A stretch of 64,000 bases of DNA from Gerris lacustris (Eukaryota > Arthropoda > Insecta > Hemiptera > Gerridae), in NCBI GenBank assembly GCA_951217055.1, contig OX578284.1, positions 22,317,187-22,381,186 on the forward strand, in the 5' to 3' direction. Below the pieces are notes generated by a model. It had not been told where the DNA came from and did no database searches. It was given only the letters and a program-made list of their open reading frames with translations. Positions 37,411 to 48,766 of the stretch are shown here, in pieces (position 1 is the first letter of the stretch; every line of letters starts with the position of its first letter). The position numbers and the translations under genes were made by a program.

Positions 37411-38713
37411 TAAAACTACATAGAAAATTGTAAATTAAACTTATTAAATTTTTCCCCTGTCTTTTTTAAGGTAGAAAATGTTATTAGTTCAAAACGTTTG
37501 CTATGTGTAGGTACTTAAATTACATCAAAAATCATTAAAACACTATCAACGCAGAATACTATTAATACTATTTTTTACTTGAATTAGCATATGAAAACCC
37601 ATGAATATATATACAATTTATAATTTATAGATTAATTGCAACTTGACATCTATATCTAGGTACCCACAACGTTTGTTATTAGTATAAAACATGTCATCAA
37701 TCTTTGATTCGAATCTTGGTGTTCGATATCACTGATATTTCCCTTACATTGCTATTAAATTAATCAAGAAATTCTATCCTTATCCTTTTGATACTTATTT
37801 AAATTAATTTATATATTTGTAGCAAAATATTTTTCTACAAAATTCCTAAATGCTGGTGTTGCTAGAAATAGGCATAATTGAACACGTGAACTTAGTCTTT
37901 TACACATCCAAAACGTGATCACAACTCTTAACTAGCGCTCATCTTTTTTTTAGCACATTAACATAACTTGGAATTTTTTCCGACGATTACCGTCTTTAAG
38001 CGTTGATAGATAAAATGTTAAGGGTAGTATTAAATTCATGATTTGCTTATCTTATTTAGTTATCAGTTTACAAGGCTATGCGGTTTGTACGTGGTCCTGT
38101 CACTGAACAGTGAATATCGCTACTTGTCAAGAGGTTCACGGAGTTAGTTCGTGGGAGTGCTGTCACCTTCTCTTTTTCCAAGCTTTAAAGCTTTTTTTAT
38201 CAAAACGAGGAATCTCCTTTTTTTTCGCCAATTGATTTGCCAGTGAGATGGTGATGGTGCTGTCAGCATGGGAAGACTATGTCTTTTACTACGCCACTTA
38301 CTACACACACACACCTCATTCCTTTCCGAGTCTGAACATCTGTTTGAATAAACTCGATAGTTTTTGAAACGTGTAATAAATTATCATTTTTTTCAGTAAG
38401 ATTTCTTTCCTTAATAAGGTTGATCTTTCAGAACCTCAATACATCGTTCAGTGAGGATAATTCAAAGGAGATATAAAAGAGGGGGGAAAGTCTTCAATTT
38501 TTAGCTACTTGTCAACCTTTTTTATTATTGTAATTCAAAAATTCAAAGGGTATCTTTACAAGCAGAACAAGTACCTAATTTAAATAGAGAAAGCCTATTT
38601 AAATCTTAAAGGCAGCTTCGTAGAGTGTCCTACATAATGTAGTCTGAGGTTGAGTAAAATCCAAGAATTCGTTTTATACGTTGATAAAGAAATAGTAGAG
38701 TGAAAAGGAGGGG

Positions 38714-38948
38714 TCGAAATATTTAGATTGTCACTCCCTTTACAAAAAGAAAACAGAGGGGAGTAACAATCTAAAGAAGGTGTACGAAATGTTCTTCTTT
38801 AGACTGTTACTCCTCTTATAAAAACAGAAGTGTGATATTCCTTCATCCCAAAGAACTTTGGACTAAACATCCCTTGGTCTTTATAGTTATTTAGTCAGTC
38901 ATTTATATTTTATAAATCATAGGGGAGTAACAATCTAAAAAAGTAGCA
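38714..38948 (-). mobile_element. TTCTTTAGATTGTTACTCCC MITE, copy 4
   Basis: This nearly full-length copy in reverse orientation has the four-motif layout, the gtgtacgaaatgttc hairpin spacer and the shared middle segment. It lies less than 200 bp from copy 5 in the same orientation. Confidence 0.7.
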
Positions 38949-39130
38949 GTAAGTATTTATCATTTTCAATTTTATTTAATATTCAATTAGTCACCAATTT
39001 AAATTAGCTCTAATAATTAAGAATCTACTTTGATTATGTTACCATCCTTTCTTCAATAATAGAAAATTAATTATTAAAATTTCAAGGTTTGAATTGCTAT
39101 ATTTTAGAAATTTTTGTAATAATAACTAAG

Positions 39131-39332
39131 GTACTGCGCTTCTTTAGATTGTTAACAATCTAAAGAAGGTGTACGGAATGTTCTTCTTTAGTCTGTTACT
39201 CCCCTCATAAAAACATAAGAGTGATATTCCTTTGTTGCCAAAGTACATTGGACTAAACATCACTTTGCCTCAATAGATATTTTAAAGTCATTTATATTCT
39301 AAAACAACAGAGGAACAATTTAAAGAAGTACC
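39131..39332 (-). mobile_element. TTCTTTAGATTGTTACTCCC MITE, copy 5
   Basis: Reverse-orientation copy with ends GGTACT.. and ..AAGTACC. The left terminal motif and its inner partner have collapsed into a short perfect palindrome (cttctttagattgttaacaa). The rest matches copies 2 and 4. Confidence 0.7.
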
Positions 39333-40614
39333 ATAAAGTGTTTCATAAAAATGAATAATTTCTTTTTTAATATACTTTTCTCGTATATTACATGGAAATT
39401 AAATTTATTACATTTGAATGATACTTTATAAACAGTAATAGCTAAATTTCTTTTCTTCTACATTTTTAGCATATTTTAAGCAATGTCTGATTACTTTTTT
39501 TTAAGCTTTTCATGATAAATTATTACTTATAATTAATAATAAAATATTTTTTCTTAAAAAGCAGCAGAAGACTAAGTACATTAACAAAAGAAAATAAATT
39601 TATACATAGCACAAGCCAACTTCGGAGACCAAAGCGCTTAATGTTTGTCCTTAACGCTAGGTTGCAGTCAGTACTATAAATCATTCTAATGTTTTACGAT
39701 TTACTTCTCAAGATGCATATGGAACATTCCGCCGTGCACTCCTCAACTAAATACAACTTCTTATGAGTCTAAATCCCATATTTCATTTCCTACTGACTTG
39801 TACTTTTTATTATTAAAACAAAATGCAGAAGAAACTTAGCTGGAAAGAGTAAAAAAGGACAATTCTTGATTTAAGTCCACAATTAATTTAACTTGAAAAT
39901 AGAAATCTTTTAAATTAAATATCAAATTATTTTTAAGTAGATAGTATTAATATTAAAGACGTTTTGTGACAGGATATAAATTTAAACTAGAAATGTTGAA
40001 AATTCGGAATTTCTCATTTGAAATTATTTAAATAATAATTAATAAATAAATAATGTTGAAAGAAAAACTTTTTCTTATTAATAATAATATCTTAGTAATC
40101 GTCGCCCTAAAATCTTTTGTTCCATTATATTAACAACGGAATGCTACAGCTCCAAATTATGCTAATAGCATTCGCTTCCATATTATGTATTTATTATTTT
40201 TAGTTGGAGTTGGTTGTTTGTATGATAAACTCGAATGTCGCAGAAAAAAATATGTTTCTAAAACTATTTATTTCTGTTCTCTAACTATTTAAAGATATCC
40301 TACTTAAAAAAATGAAATAGCGTTTAAAGGCTCTAAAAATTAAGCAAAATAACACTAAATATAGATACTTGATACTTATTTAATTCCTTGGCCGCCATAA
40401 GGTTGTTTGTTGATTTTTAATATCTTTTTAGAGTACTTTGATTGTATTTAATATTATAATACTCTCAAACTAAGTCCCTAGTGGCTATTTTTAGTTATGT
40501 TATGTGATCATACATTTAAGATTAAGAGATTGAGACCTTATTTATCAAATATTTAAAATACATAAAAGATTAATTACATCCGTATAAAAATGATACTTAT
40601 ACGGCATTCATTTT

Positions 40615-41550
40615 TCATATTTTCAAATAGTGCTATATCCGTATGATATCACTACAGGCACTAACGAGTAGAAGAGATCAGAGCAAGGAAGGGGTAGAGG
40701 GAGCAATACTATAGAATCTGGGTCTCAAAAAGTGGTTCATTATGCTCTCCCCCGATACTAAACCTCCCAAGCGGCAGTTTTGTGAAACAATATCGATATT
40801 TCGATAAAAACTCAAAATTTATCTGATATCAGCTGATAAGAATAAGTGATATTTTCTTACGAAATTTAATATTGTTATTTTTAATACAGTTTTCTTTATA
40901 AATATGTACTTTAATGTTTGTTGTTAACCTTACTAATTATCTAAAGGCAGTAACGTCGTTAATAAACGTGTAACAGTTCCTAGATAACCAATTGCAATCT
41001 TCTTTGAGTAGGGTATCAAATAAATGATACTGATAAGGATTTGTTGACAAGCGTCTGTGGGGACGGAAGAACAAGGAATAGACCAATAAGACAAGGACCA
41101 GTGACCACGTGATCACTTTATTTCGGATTGAGCTCGCTTGGGAGGTTTAGTATCGGGGGAGAGAATAATGAACCACTTTTCTAATCGGATTGTTCCCTTG
41201 CTCTGAGGAGTAGAGTAATATTCATATGATAACACTACTTCCAAATAGTGTTGCATCACTACAGGCTCTAATGAGTAGACTTATATCCGTATGAAAACAC
41301 TACTGTTACTTAGTGTTGTACCCGTATGACATCACTATAGGCACTTAAGAGTAGAGCTGTATCCGAATGAAAACGCTATTGATACTTCCAAATAGTGTTT
41401 TATCTTTATCCGTATGGCACTAACAAGTAGATCACTGCAGACACTAACAAGTAGATCACTGCAGACACTAACAAGTAGATCACTACACACACTAACAAGT
41501 AGGTTTATATCCATATGACGTCACTACTGACACTTATAAGCGGTGTTAAG
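40615..41550 (+). repeat. Degenerate tandem repeat region (CACTAACRAGTAGA / TATCCGTATGA)
   Basis: Repeated phrases tatccgtatga, acactac, aatagtgtt and cactaacaagtagatcactg recur before 40670 and after 41206. Three nearly exact 27-bp units (gatcactgcagacactaaca) lie at about 41410-41500. The region is split by the inverted-repeat element at 40679-41205. Confidence 0.65.
40679..41205. mobile_element. Inverted-repeat element inserted in the tandem region
   Basis: A 527-bp element has ends CAGAGCAAGG / CCTTGCTCTG and a near-perfect inner inverted block: aagtggttcattatgctctc plus ccccgatactaaacctccca on the left (40731-40770) and its reverse complement on the right (about 41137-41177). A 7-bp GAGTAGA lies just outside both ends (40666-40672 and 41208-41214). 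That motif is also part of the local repeat, so it cannot be claimed as a target duplication. The interior is non-coding. Confidence 0.65.
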
Positions 41551-41860
41551 ATATTAACTAAAACATATTCCTATAAATAAATATAATATTTTACTATACA
41601 AATATAGAGAATTGTAAAATTGATTGAATCCTCCCGATTACAATAGAGTGAAAACAATAATTTTAAAATATTACGTAACAATGGTAGCATTATTCAGATC
41701 GAATATTTGACAGGATATGAGTAAGACGTCGAGAAATATTTATTTATAATACATTGTATTAAAAATGACTATGTTCATTTGATATGAGCTCCTCCAAGTG
41801 TTTAATTTCGCGTATGAATTGATAGTTTGAACTCCAGTTTCAAATTAATAAATGCATTAA

Positions 41861-42568
41861 AACGTCAAGACATACACTGTATTGTTCAGTAGTATAGATC
41901 TCATTAACGAGCACGAGGTACAGTTTTTGCACGTGGTCAGTGTCGTTAGTTCTAAAAGGAATAGTACCCCCTCCAAGATGGATTTTGATGTGACCAACTT
42001 CCTATTCAAGTATTCAGAGGCGAAGCTATCAAGTGGCCGTGACATTACTTCTGATTAATTATGTATGAAGTGCACTCTCTAGGCGCCTTCTCCAATTCTT
42101 TTTGATACAATTGGCGACAATGACCAATGACCAACGGCACTGTTAAGAATATAGGAGGTTTCACAAGTCCCCTTTTTCCAGAACTCAACTGTTTTGTCTA
42201 TGTTAATTCCACATTAATATTAACAGAGCAGATAAACCCGGCAGAAATATTTCTCTAAATGAGAATGAACTCTTCATTCAGTCTGGGAAGATACATAGAA
42301 ATCACTTGGGCTTCTAAACATTTCAAAGCAAGCTAACATAGAAATATTAGGTTTAACTTCTAGGCATTACTTCAACTTTTTTGATATAATAGATATTACT
42401 GCTGCTAAAGTAGATGATGATACTGTTGCTGAAGCAGAAGCAGATGACGTTTTGATTGTTTTGTCCCAAAACCCAATACACTACGGGTTTGTCACCCTCC
42501 ATCATTACAATAATAGTAAAAAGCCATTTAGTCAGCTCAAGTCACCCCAGATGCTGTTGCGCCATTAA
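41861..42568 (+). pseudogene. Decayed mobile-element-type protein remnant
   Basis: There are two open stretches on the plus strand. 41861-42058 (65 codons) includes LINEHEVQFLHVVSVVSSKR, then DFDVTNFLFKYSEAKLSSGR. 42299-42568 (89 codons) includes KQANIEILGLTSRHYFNFFD, then VAEAEADDVLIVLS, then LHHYNNSKKPFSQLKS. The DADVLIV-like and LLHHYN..KKP-like phrases, in this order, recall uncharacterised invertebrate repeat-encoded proteins with a DADVLIV / DTDLLVLL signature (PIN/nuclease-like). That is from memory of the pattern and unverified. Stops and frame changes between the blocks show it is dead. Confidence 0.35.
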
Positions 42569-42734
42569 GTTCTTAGATTATTAATAATAATTATCTGTAT
42601 AAAAATACTTTCTATTTATTTATGGTAATGCCTTTGTCAGTAAGATAACTGAAAAATAGGTCCAAAAAACTCTAATAAAACTTTTTCATGTACACATTGA
42701 TAATAAAATATATAACAACTAATTTTCAGTGTTT

Positions 42735-42985
42735 AATGAGTAGCGCCCCCAAATTTAGAGCTAGCATTTTCTCGATTTCACAATGGGGAATGCCTTTTTC
42801 TGAACATCTATGCTAAATTTAATTGAAATCAGACCAGTAAGTTTAGGCTTTACGCATCTGCATAGACAACAGACAGACATTTAAAAAAACAACACTATTT
42901 TGGGCTCTAAGGAGCTTAAACCGATAAATCCATAAAAATCTAATCTTCTCACCATCACAATACTTTCTCTATTTCCTCGTATTCT
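42735..42985 (+). mobile_element. Retroelement-tail repeat, copy at 42.7 kb
   Basis: Contains gcgcccccaaatttagagct, a tttctgaacat block, a gacagacattt block, and the 3' part catcacaatactttctctat. It is about as long as the other copies but has lost the closing half of the terminal hairpin. Confidence 0.6.
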
Positions 42986-43216
42986 ACTAACATGAGATAT
43001 TAGAAAGTGGCATCGTTTTTTAGTGAACTCTACACTCTCGCGGATGGGTTCAAAAAAATGTACTGTATCAAAAAAAAGTTTAATATTACGCAAGCCTTAA
43101 TGTTTTAAAAGTATTGAAGGGATCTCCAAATAGTTCCTATAGTTTTAATTCCTTTTCTTAATCATGTACTGAAATTATACTGTTTGATAATAACATCGAG
43201 TTGCTGATGACATCAT

Positions 43217-43563
43217 GAGAGTGATTATGATCAGTTTGTTTGAGGATATAGTATGATCTTCTCTTAAGACTGAGCATTATCCCGATGCATTGTGAATCAC
43301 ACAATATCGGTCAAGATTCAAGATCTCCACGAAAAAAGATCTAGATTTATCTCTGAAAATGCTACTTAATTCAAAATGAGAATCATAAGATTTCCTCTAA
43401 AACGTATACACTTTTAACTTTTTAGGAATAATATAATCTTAAAATTATTAATATAAATATTTATATTAATTATTAATATTAAATACATCGGGATAATACT
43501 AAACCTTAAGAGTAGATCATACTATCAGGGTGAATCCTCAAATAAACTGTTCATAATCACTCA
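43217..43563. mobile_element. Foldback element with 70-80 bp arms
   Basis: The left arm 43217-43286 (gagtgattatgatcagtttg, tagtatgatct, attatcccgatgcatt) is inverted at 43486-43563 (aatacatcgggataat, agatcatactatca, ataatcactca). The interior is AT-rich and non-coding. Confidence 0.75.
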
Positions 43564-44602
43564 TATAAAATAAATTTCGATTAAGATAATTGCATTAATA
43601 CTTAAAAATTTTAAGTATGCAACTTTTAGCTAAATTATACCTCCTACTATTAAAACTTTCAATAACGAATCAAGATTAAAAATATTTTAGTCAGAATACT
43701 TCTTGATTTAAAAATTATTATCCTAATAGAAATAATAATTACTCATATTAAAGATCTTTAAATATAATAATAATTTTTGTTCAATTCTTACAAAAAGCAT
43801 GGTAATTAGTCTTAATAATAAGTTGAAACATCTTATAATTTGTCTTATCTCGTATTTATATCTTATACCGGTATATTTACTAAATATCAATTTAATCTAT
43901 CGCTTGCTTCTTTCAAACCCATTTATTTTAAAACCCCATTTATTTAACCATCTTATTTTATAGTTGAAAAAAAAGGAATACATATACGTATAAATAATAA
44001 TACCTATGTGGTATTTATTGGTATTTATTTCAATAGAGGTTCGTTTAACGTTAATATTACACTATTATTACAATAATTTATCGTATTTTAATAGTCTATA
44101 AATTTATAAAATGAAATATAGGATACAGAGAATCTATAAAACTGTCTCTCTATAAAATATATCTTGAAGAGAGGCAACGCTTCGGTCAAATTAGTTTGGA
44201 ATGAAGAAAACTAAAGAGAAACTTTTTAACAACCCTTTTATACTGTAAAGAGAATAATAAACTCAAAGAAGGAAAGTTAAATTCAAATAATACTTATGAA
44301 AATTAATAGACGATAAATTATAGTAGAAAGATCGTATATTAATATTTTTTAATGTTGACATTATTTTAAAATAAGAAAAAGTATTATTTTGATATTATCT
44401 AGGATATTTCCTATTTTTATTGCGATGTATAATAATTAATAGCTAATTTATTATCCATATGGACATTTCTGATTATTCTGAACATATGTTAAGGTTGCGT
44501 TTCAAAGATATGAATCACAAATTGTACATTCTGCAGGCATTTTGACTAACGAATTTCATATGGAAATTCTACCACTCTTACTTTTACTTCATATTTAATT
44601 AT

Positions 44603-44985
44603 GGATAATTTGTATTTGGACCATTGAAATGTGAGTAAAATTACCAATTAGTTAATTTGAAAATATGGTTATATTTCACCCATTACGGGCATCATCAGAC
44701 CTAAAATATATATATATTTTTTTTAACATTAATAAAGTTATATTATAACTAATAAATCTAAAAAAACTTAAATAACTTCATTTGATTTGAAAAATCAAAT
44801 CACATTTATATGTAAAGTGATTTAAGTTTTTTTAGATTTATTAGTTATATTATAACTTTATTAATGTTAAAAAAATATATATTTTAGGTCTGATGATGCC
44901 CGTAATGGGTGAAATTTAACCTTATTTTCAAATTAACTAATTGGTAATTTTACTCACCTTTCAATGATCCAAAAACAAATTATCC
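44603..44985. mobile_element. Near-perfect long foldback element
   Basis: About 383 bp with two arms of roughly 175 bp. The outer parts (ggataattt..accattgaaa) are slightly diverged. The inner parts (ttaccaattagttaatttga, tttcacccattacgggcatc, gttatattataactaataaa) are almost identical. The centre near 44794 is itself palindromic (gatttgaaaaatcaaat). The element ends 10 bp before the Harbinger-type MITE. The near-identity of the arms suggests recent origin or gene conversion between them. Confidence 0.85.
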
Positions 44986-44995
44986 AAAACTATTA

Positions 44996-45169
44996 AGGTG
45001 GTGACACACTTGAGCATTCGCCCCGAATGAGCATGCATTCGCCCCCGAATGAGCATGCGTTCGCCCCCGAATGAGCATGCATTCGCCCCGAATCGCTTAG
45101 ATATGGAGAGGACGAGCCGAACGGAAACGCATGCTCATTCGGGGCGAATGCTCAGGTGTGTCTCCGCCT
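44996..45169. mobile_element. PIF/Harbinger-type MITE with TTA target duplication
   Basis: A 174-bp element has inverted ends of about 33 bp: AGGTGGTGACACACTTGAGC.. on the left and the reverse complement of AGGCGGAGACACACCTGAGC on the right. The flanks are TTA at 44993-44995 and TTA at 45170-45172. The interior is a GC-rich tandem of gaatgagcatgcattcgccc (about three units). A TTA (TWA) duplication is the hallmark of PIF/Harbinger insertion. Confidence 0.8.
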
Positions 45170-46724
45170 TTAAAGGTGCGAACTAGTAAGAATAATCTTC
45201 AACTGATATTAAATTATCTTATCAATAAATCGATTTTTACTTTTTTTTCTCCAAAACAAGTTTCGTCAATTTTCATAGGTGTATTAAACAATCTACGTCA
45301 TAAACTGGGTCCAGTTTCGGACCTGAAAGTAAGCCCAAATTATCACCGTGCTTCTAATGCAATAAACGTTCCAAATTTGAAGACATTTTTGCCTACTATA
45401 AATTTGAACATTTTTTGAATTTTTAGAGGTTGAAGGTGTTTCTTTTTTTGTGGCTATCACATCATAAAGAAATTAAGTTCTTTCCTTTTTTCATCGTGTT
45501 CTTCTTTAGAGCATTTAGCATCATTTAGAAAAGAATTCAGTCCAGGATTTTCTAGTTTTTAGACTACAAAGACAACTTTATTTTCGAAATACAAAACCGA
45601 TATCTTAAAAACTCCAGCGATTTCGACCTATTAATAATTATTGATAAACGCAAACAATAATCTAAAATCTCTATAAATGAATTACTCTGCTTCAAGGAAG
45701 CTTATAAGTTTGTTTGTTAAACTACACTTTAATTTTACTCTTATATTTTTATCTAATTGTTTAAGATGAAACATGTTGAAGTAATTTGTTCTAATCCATC
45801 ATCCGACTACTGGTTTAAGTGTTGCTTCAAGAAACTAACGAGAATAGAAGCTAACTAAAACAACCAGAATGCAGCTCGGGAGGCACTGACTAATTTCCTC
45901 TCACTAAAGAAAAAACTATATGATTGAATTGTTAAAGCTTTCTAAAGCCACAAAATATCCTGGCTGTCAAACATGATAAATACTGATTACGGGTGCACCC
46001 TTATGAGAGCTAGTTACAGTTTATTTATTTTTATTTTTTTCAACAAACATTTTGATTTAACAAACTAAATTAGATTTCTTCGCTAAACAAAATACATATT
46101 TTTCATACCGTATAAGGATAAAATACATAGTATAACAGGTATATATAATTTCTAGAAAGTTTGTTTTCTAATCAATCAAGTAGAAAACTCGTGTATATAG
46201 CAAGCTCTTTTTAGTAAAAATATATCATCTCGTCAAACTATATGGAATGAAATATTAAGAAAATAATTAAGCAGAATGAATGAAATATGGCAAGCTATTT
46301 AACAAATTTGCATTAGGTATATACATCTTACAGCACACAAACAACATTTATCATATAATATCTTATTAAAGAGAGTTAATTACGCAGAAAAAAACAATAT
46401 TCTTTTTAAAAATAAATGAAAAAGAGAAAGATTAGTCTTTTTAAGGAAAAACTACTTTTTGATCGGTAGAAAAATTAATTCTTGTTAGTGTTAGCAACTG
46501 ATGAAATTCTATGAACTAAAAAGTCTTACATGGCCCCGACAGGGCTGTTTAGAGAAAATAAGTAACTAAAAATAATATGAGAAACTAAAAAAACGAGACA
46601 GGTATTTGATTAGTTTATTAAACAAATTTTAAAGTCCCATTAAACAAATTTTAAACTACCATTAAACAAAATTTAAACTAATATGATATTAAAATAAATT
46701 GGCCAAATATGTGCTTTGAGAACA

Positions 46725-46930
46725 CTCAAAGGGTCCATAGGCAATTTAAAAAATAGGACGAGTTAAAACAGTAAATATATTAAATAGGTCGAGCCCAATC
46801 AAGATGGCGGCCATTTAAAAGTCTGTATAAGCTATAACTTTTGAACCATTTTTATTATAATGACTTGAAACAAAAGACTTTTACGCATATTTTTTTGGTC
46901 CAAACGCAATGAAACTACTCCGATGTTTCT
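46725..46930 (+). repeat. Dispersed repeat, forward copy (pair with 62.6 kb)
   Basis: Shares ggacgagtt, an aagatggcggccatttaaa block, agctataacttttgaacc and aaactactccg with the reverse complement of 62520-62725, in the same order. No coding remnant. Confidence 0.55.
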
Positions 46931-47021
46931 ATTTTAGTAACATCATTTTAGAATTTTGTTGGGAAACAATGTTTCCATACAAAATATGCGACGTACGAAA
47001 GATTCCTTAAAACCTTTTTTT

Positions 47022-47842
47022 ACTTTTCCTCACTACTAATAGTAGGAAAAGTATTGTTTTCACAAAAAAAATTTTTTTCGAGATTTCAACGGAATTATCC
47101 GTTTTAGGTGTTTTTAAGACCTCCTGAGTGGTTTTCAGCATGACGTATGTATGTGTGTTATCATCGTAGCGCCTAAGGTATTTTACCTAGAGAGTTGAAA
47201 CTTGGCAGAAAAATCAGTCCTAACCTGTAGTTGTGCCGCCCGGAAAATCAACTTTTTCGGCCATCTTGAACCCAGTTTCCTGAGTCAGCAAAAATTAAAA
47301 AAAATCGTAATAAATCGAAAATGGTCCTGATCGAGTTGAAATTTGGCTCGAATGTACTTCTCTGTATGACAAACAAGCCCACTAAATTTAATTTTGATTT
47401 TGGCCGCCATTTTGAAGTTATAAATTTTTGAATTTTTAAACTTTGACGGTTAATAATACTGAAATTACTTAGGTTTTTGACTTATAGCATATCGTTGGAA
47501 CCGGAAAAAATTAAGGAACAAATATAAAAAAAACCCGATGAAATTCTATTAATTAGTTTAAAAGTTATAAGCGAATATAATTATTTTTATTAATGCGATA
47601 ATTATGACGTCAAAGTTTGTTTACATCTATCAAATTACCGCCAAACTTCAAATAATTAAATAAAATATAGCTATTAAAAATAAGGTTATTTTTGATGAAT
47701 GATAAATCATTTAGTTCAGAACGGCCACCCATCCAAGTACTGACCACGTCCAATGCTGCTTCCTCCTGCTGCGAAGCAGCAGGAGAGGCCACTTTAGTGG
47801 CCTCTGAAGTGAGGAAAAGTTCCGAGGTACCCCGTACCCGAT
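47022..47842 (-). mobile_element. 5S-rRNA-containing retroelement-like repeat
   Basis: Read on the minus strand, the element starts in gaggaaaag/ggcctc palindromes, then carries a 5S-rRNA-like segment. About 650 bp of AT-rich body follows, with gaaatttggc-type LINE tail phrases (gtcaaagtttaaaaattcaa, gatcaggaccattttcgat). It ends in caatacttttcctactattag..gaggaaaagtaaaaa. That end parallels the caatactttctct..gagaaagtaaaaa end of the family at 42.7 and 61.4 kb. A 5S head with a LINE-like tail is the SINE3 layout, but the body is longer than usual. Class and boundaries are inferred. Confidence 0.5.
47722..47762 (-). pseudogene. 5S rRNA-derived segment
   Basis: Minus-strand sequence reads AAGCAGCATTGGACGTGG then TCAGTACTTGGATGGGTGGCC. 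It matches the middle and 3' internal control region of eukaryotic 5S rRNA (AAGCARC..GTCG.GC..GGTYAGTACTTGGATGGGTGACC), including box C. Only about 41 bp is kept, so it is not a functional 5S gene. Confidence 0.75.
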
Positions 47843-47914
47843 TTTTTTATTTTTTTTTTACAAAGAATTATGATTTTATAAAGATATTTTTGGTGATTTG
47901 TTGAATAAATTGGA

Positions 47915-47930
47915 GGGGGGGGGGGGGGGG
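47915..47930 (+). repeat. Poly-G tract
   Basis: An uninterrupted G run of about 16 bases, unusual in this AT-rich setting and a likely site of sequencing-length error. Confidence 0.85.
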
Positions 47931-48436
47931 AGAAATATGCGACGTACGAAAAAATCCTCGAACCCCGTTTTTTTTTTTTTTTTTATTTCTTTGGCAAAGA
48001 ATTGTGATTTTATATAAAAATATAGGCGTTTTCGAGAAAAAATGCAATTTCTAAGGACACGTGGCGCTAAGTAATTACGTAAATATTACTCAAAGTAAAA
48101 ATTGTACCGTCTTTTGTACCGTCCCGTGGATCGTTTAGGACAGGTTTTATACGCATGCGCTAACATTGCACTGTAATAAAATCATGTCAGGTTGAAACAG
48201 GTTTTAAGGACTATAATTCGCACCGTATTAAAAACATCCATGCGCGGGTTATAACTGATTGGAGGACAGTACGAAACAATGTAACAAGTCGGGTTGGAAA
48301 GGCTTTTACGCATGCCTGTGACGATCCCGCGTACGGTACACTGCTTGGTTGAACAAACTTATTATCATCTAGTAATTGGGTAATTTCAATTACTATTTTT
48401 ATTTTTAATTTTTTTGTGTTGGGTACTTCCGTCACA

Positions 48437-48532
48437 CACGCATTGTATAATGCTAATCGTTTTTTTCCGATGCCAAAAAACGAGTAGCATATTGTATAAT
48501 GCTACTCGTTTTTGCCTTCGGAAAAAAACCTA
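48437..48532. repeat. Nested palindromes
   Basis: ACGAGTAGCAT / ATGCTACTCGT forms an 11-bp perfect stem around attgtata (48480-48509). It is nested in a larger foldback formed by gcattgtataatgctaatcg to the left and a ccgat/ttcgg purine-flanked partner. It lies about 110 bp from exon A on the intron side. Confidence 0.6.
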
Positions 48533-48644
48533 GCTGGAAGCCAGTTGTTAGTAATATCACAATAAATACATATATTTTAATACACATAATAATAACTATT
48601 ATCAATACCAATACCCCCAAAAAAATGAATTATGAAACCATTAC

Positions 48645-48766
48645 CTTTAATGTCGAATTCGATAAGAGTGCACGCGTCGGGCCGGGCAATGTCACATTTG
48701 TAGACGGCACCACCCTTTTCTACACCAGGTTGTAATGTCTGGGCCGTGGGAGCACCGACTATCAAC
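48645..48766 (-). CDS. Integrin alpha subunit, exon A (end of propeller blade 1)
   Basis: Internal exon of an integrin alpha chain, the ligand-binding half of the alpha/beta adhesion receptor at the cell surface. It encodes 40 whole codons, with one base of a split codon at each end. Visible residues are [15 protein letters not shown], then [15 protein letters not shown], then TLIEFDIK. The two cysteines are eight residues apart, like the first disulfide loop of vertebrate alphaV (KC..8..C), and TLQPGV matches the TTQPGI region there. The exon therefore covers the outer part of the first FG-GAP (beta-propeller) repeat. Boundaries come from a strong acceptor (tgcttgtttcag before the exon, minus-strand sense) and the donor AAAG|GTAATG. 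The exon ends in phase 1, and its last G completes a Gly codon with exon B. The family call is firm. The PS2/alphaV-like subtype is inferred from about 72 residues across both exons. Confidence 0.93.

Larger units (their letters stand above)
46982..48035 (+). repeat. Duplicated site AAATATGCGACGTACGAAA around the 5S element
   Basis: A perfect 19-bp match (46982-47000 and 47933-47951) is followed in each case by T-rich sequence. The phrase caaagaattrtgattttata occurs once right of the element (about 47860) and once after the second 19-bp copy (about 47993). The second copy therefore looks like the same locus without the 5S-containing insert. Confidence 0.5.

Noticed and set aside
45131..45418. 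95-codon frame starting in the Harbinger-type MITE
   Set aside because: It begins inside the MITE end and continues into unrelated AT-rich sequence, with no coding signature.
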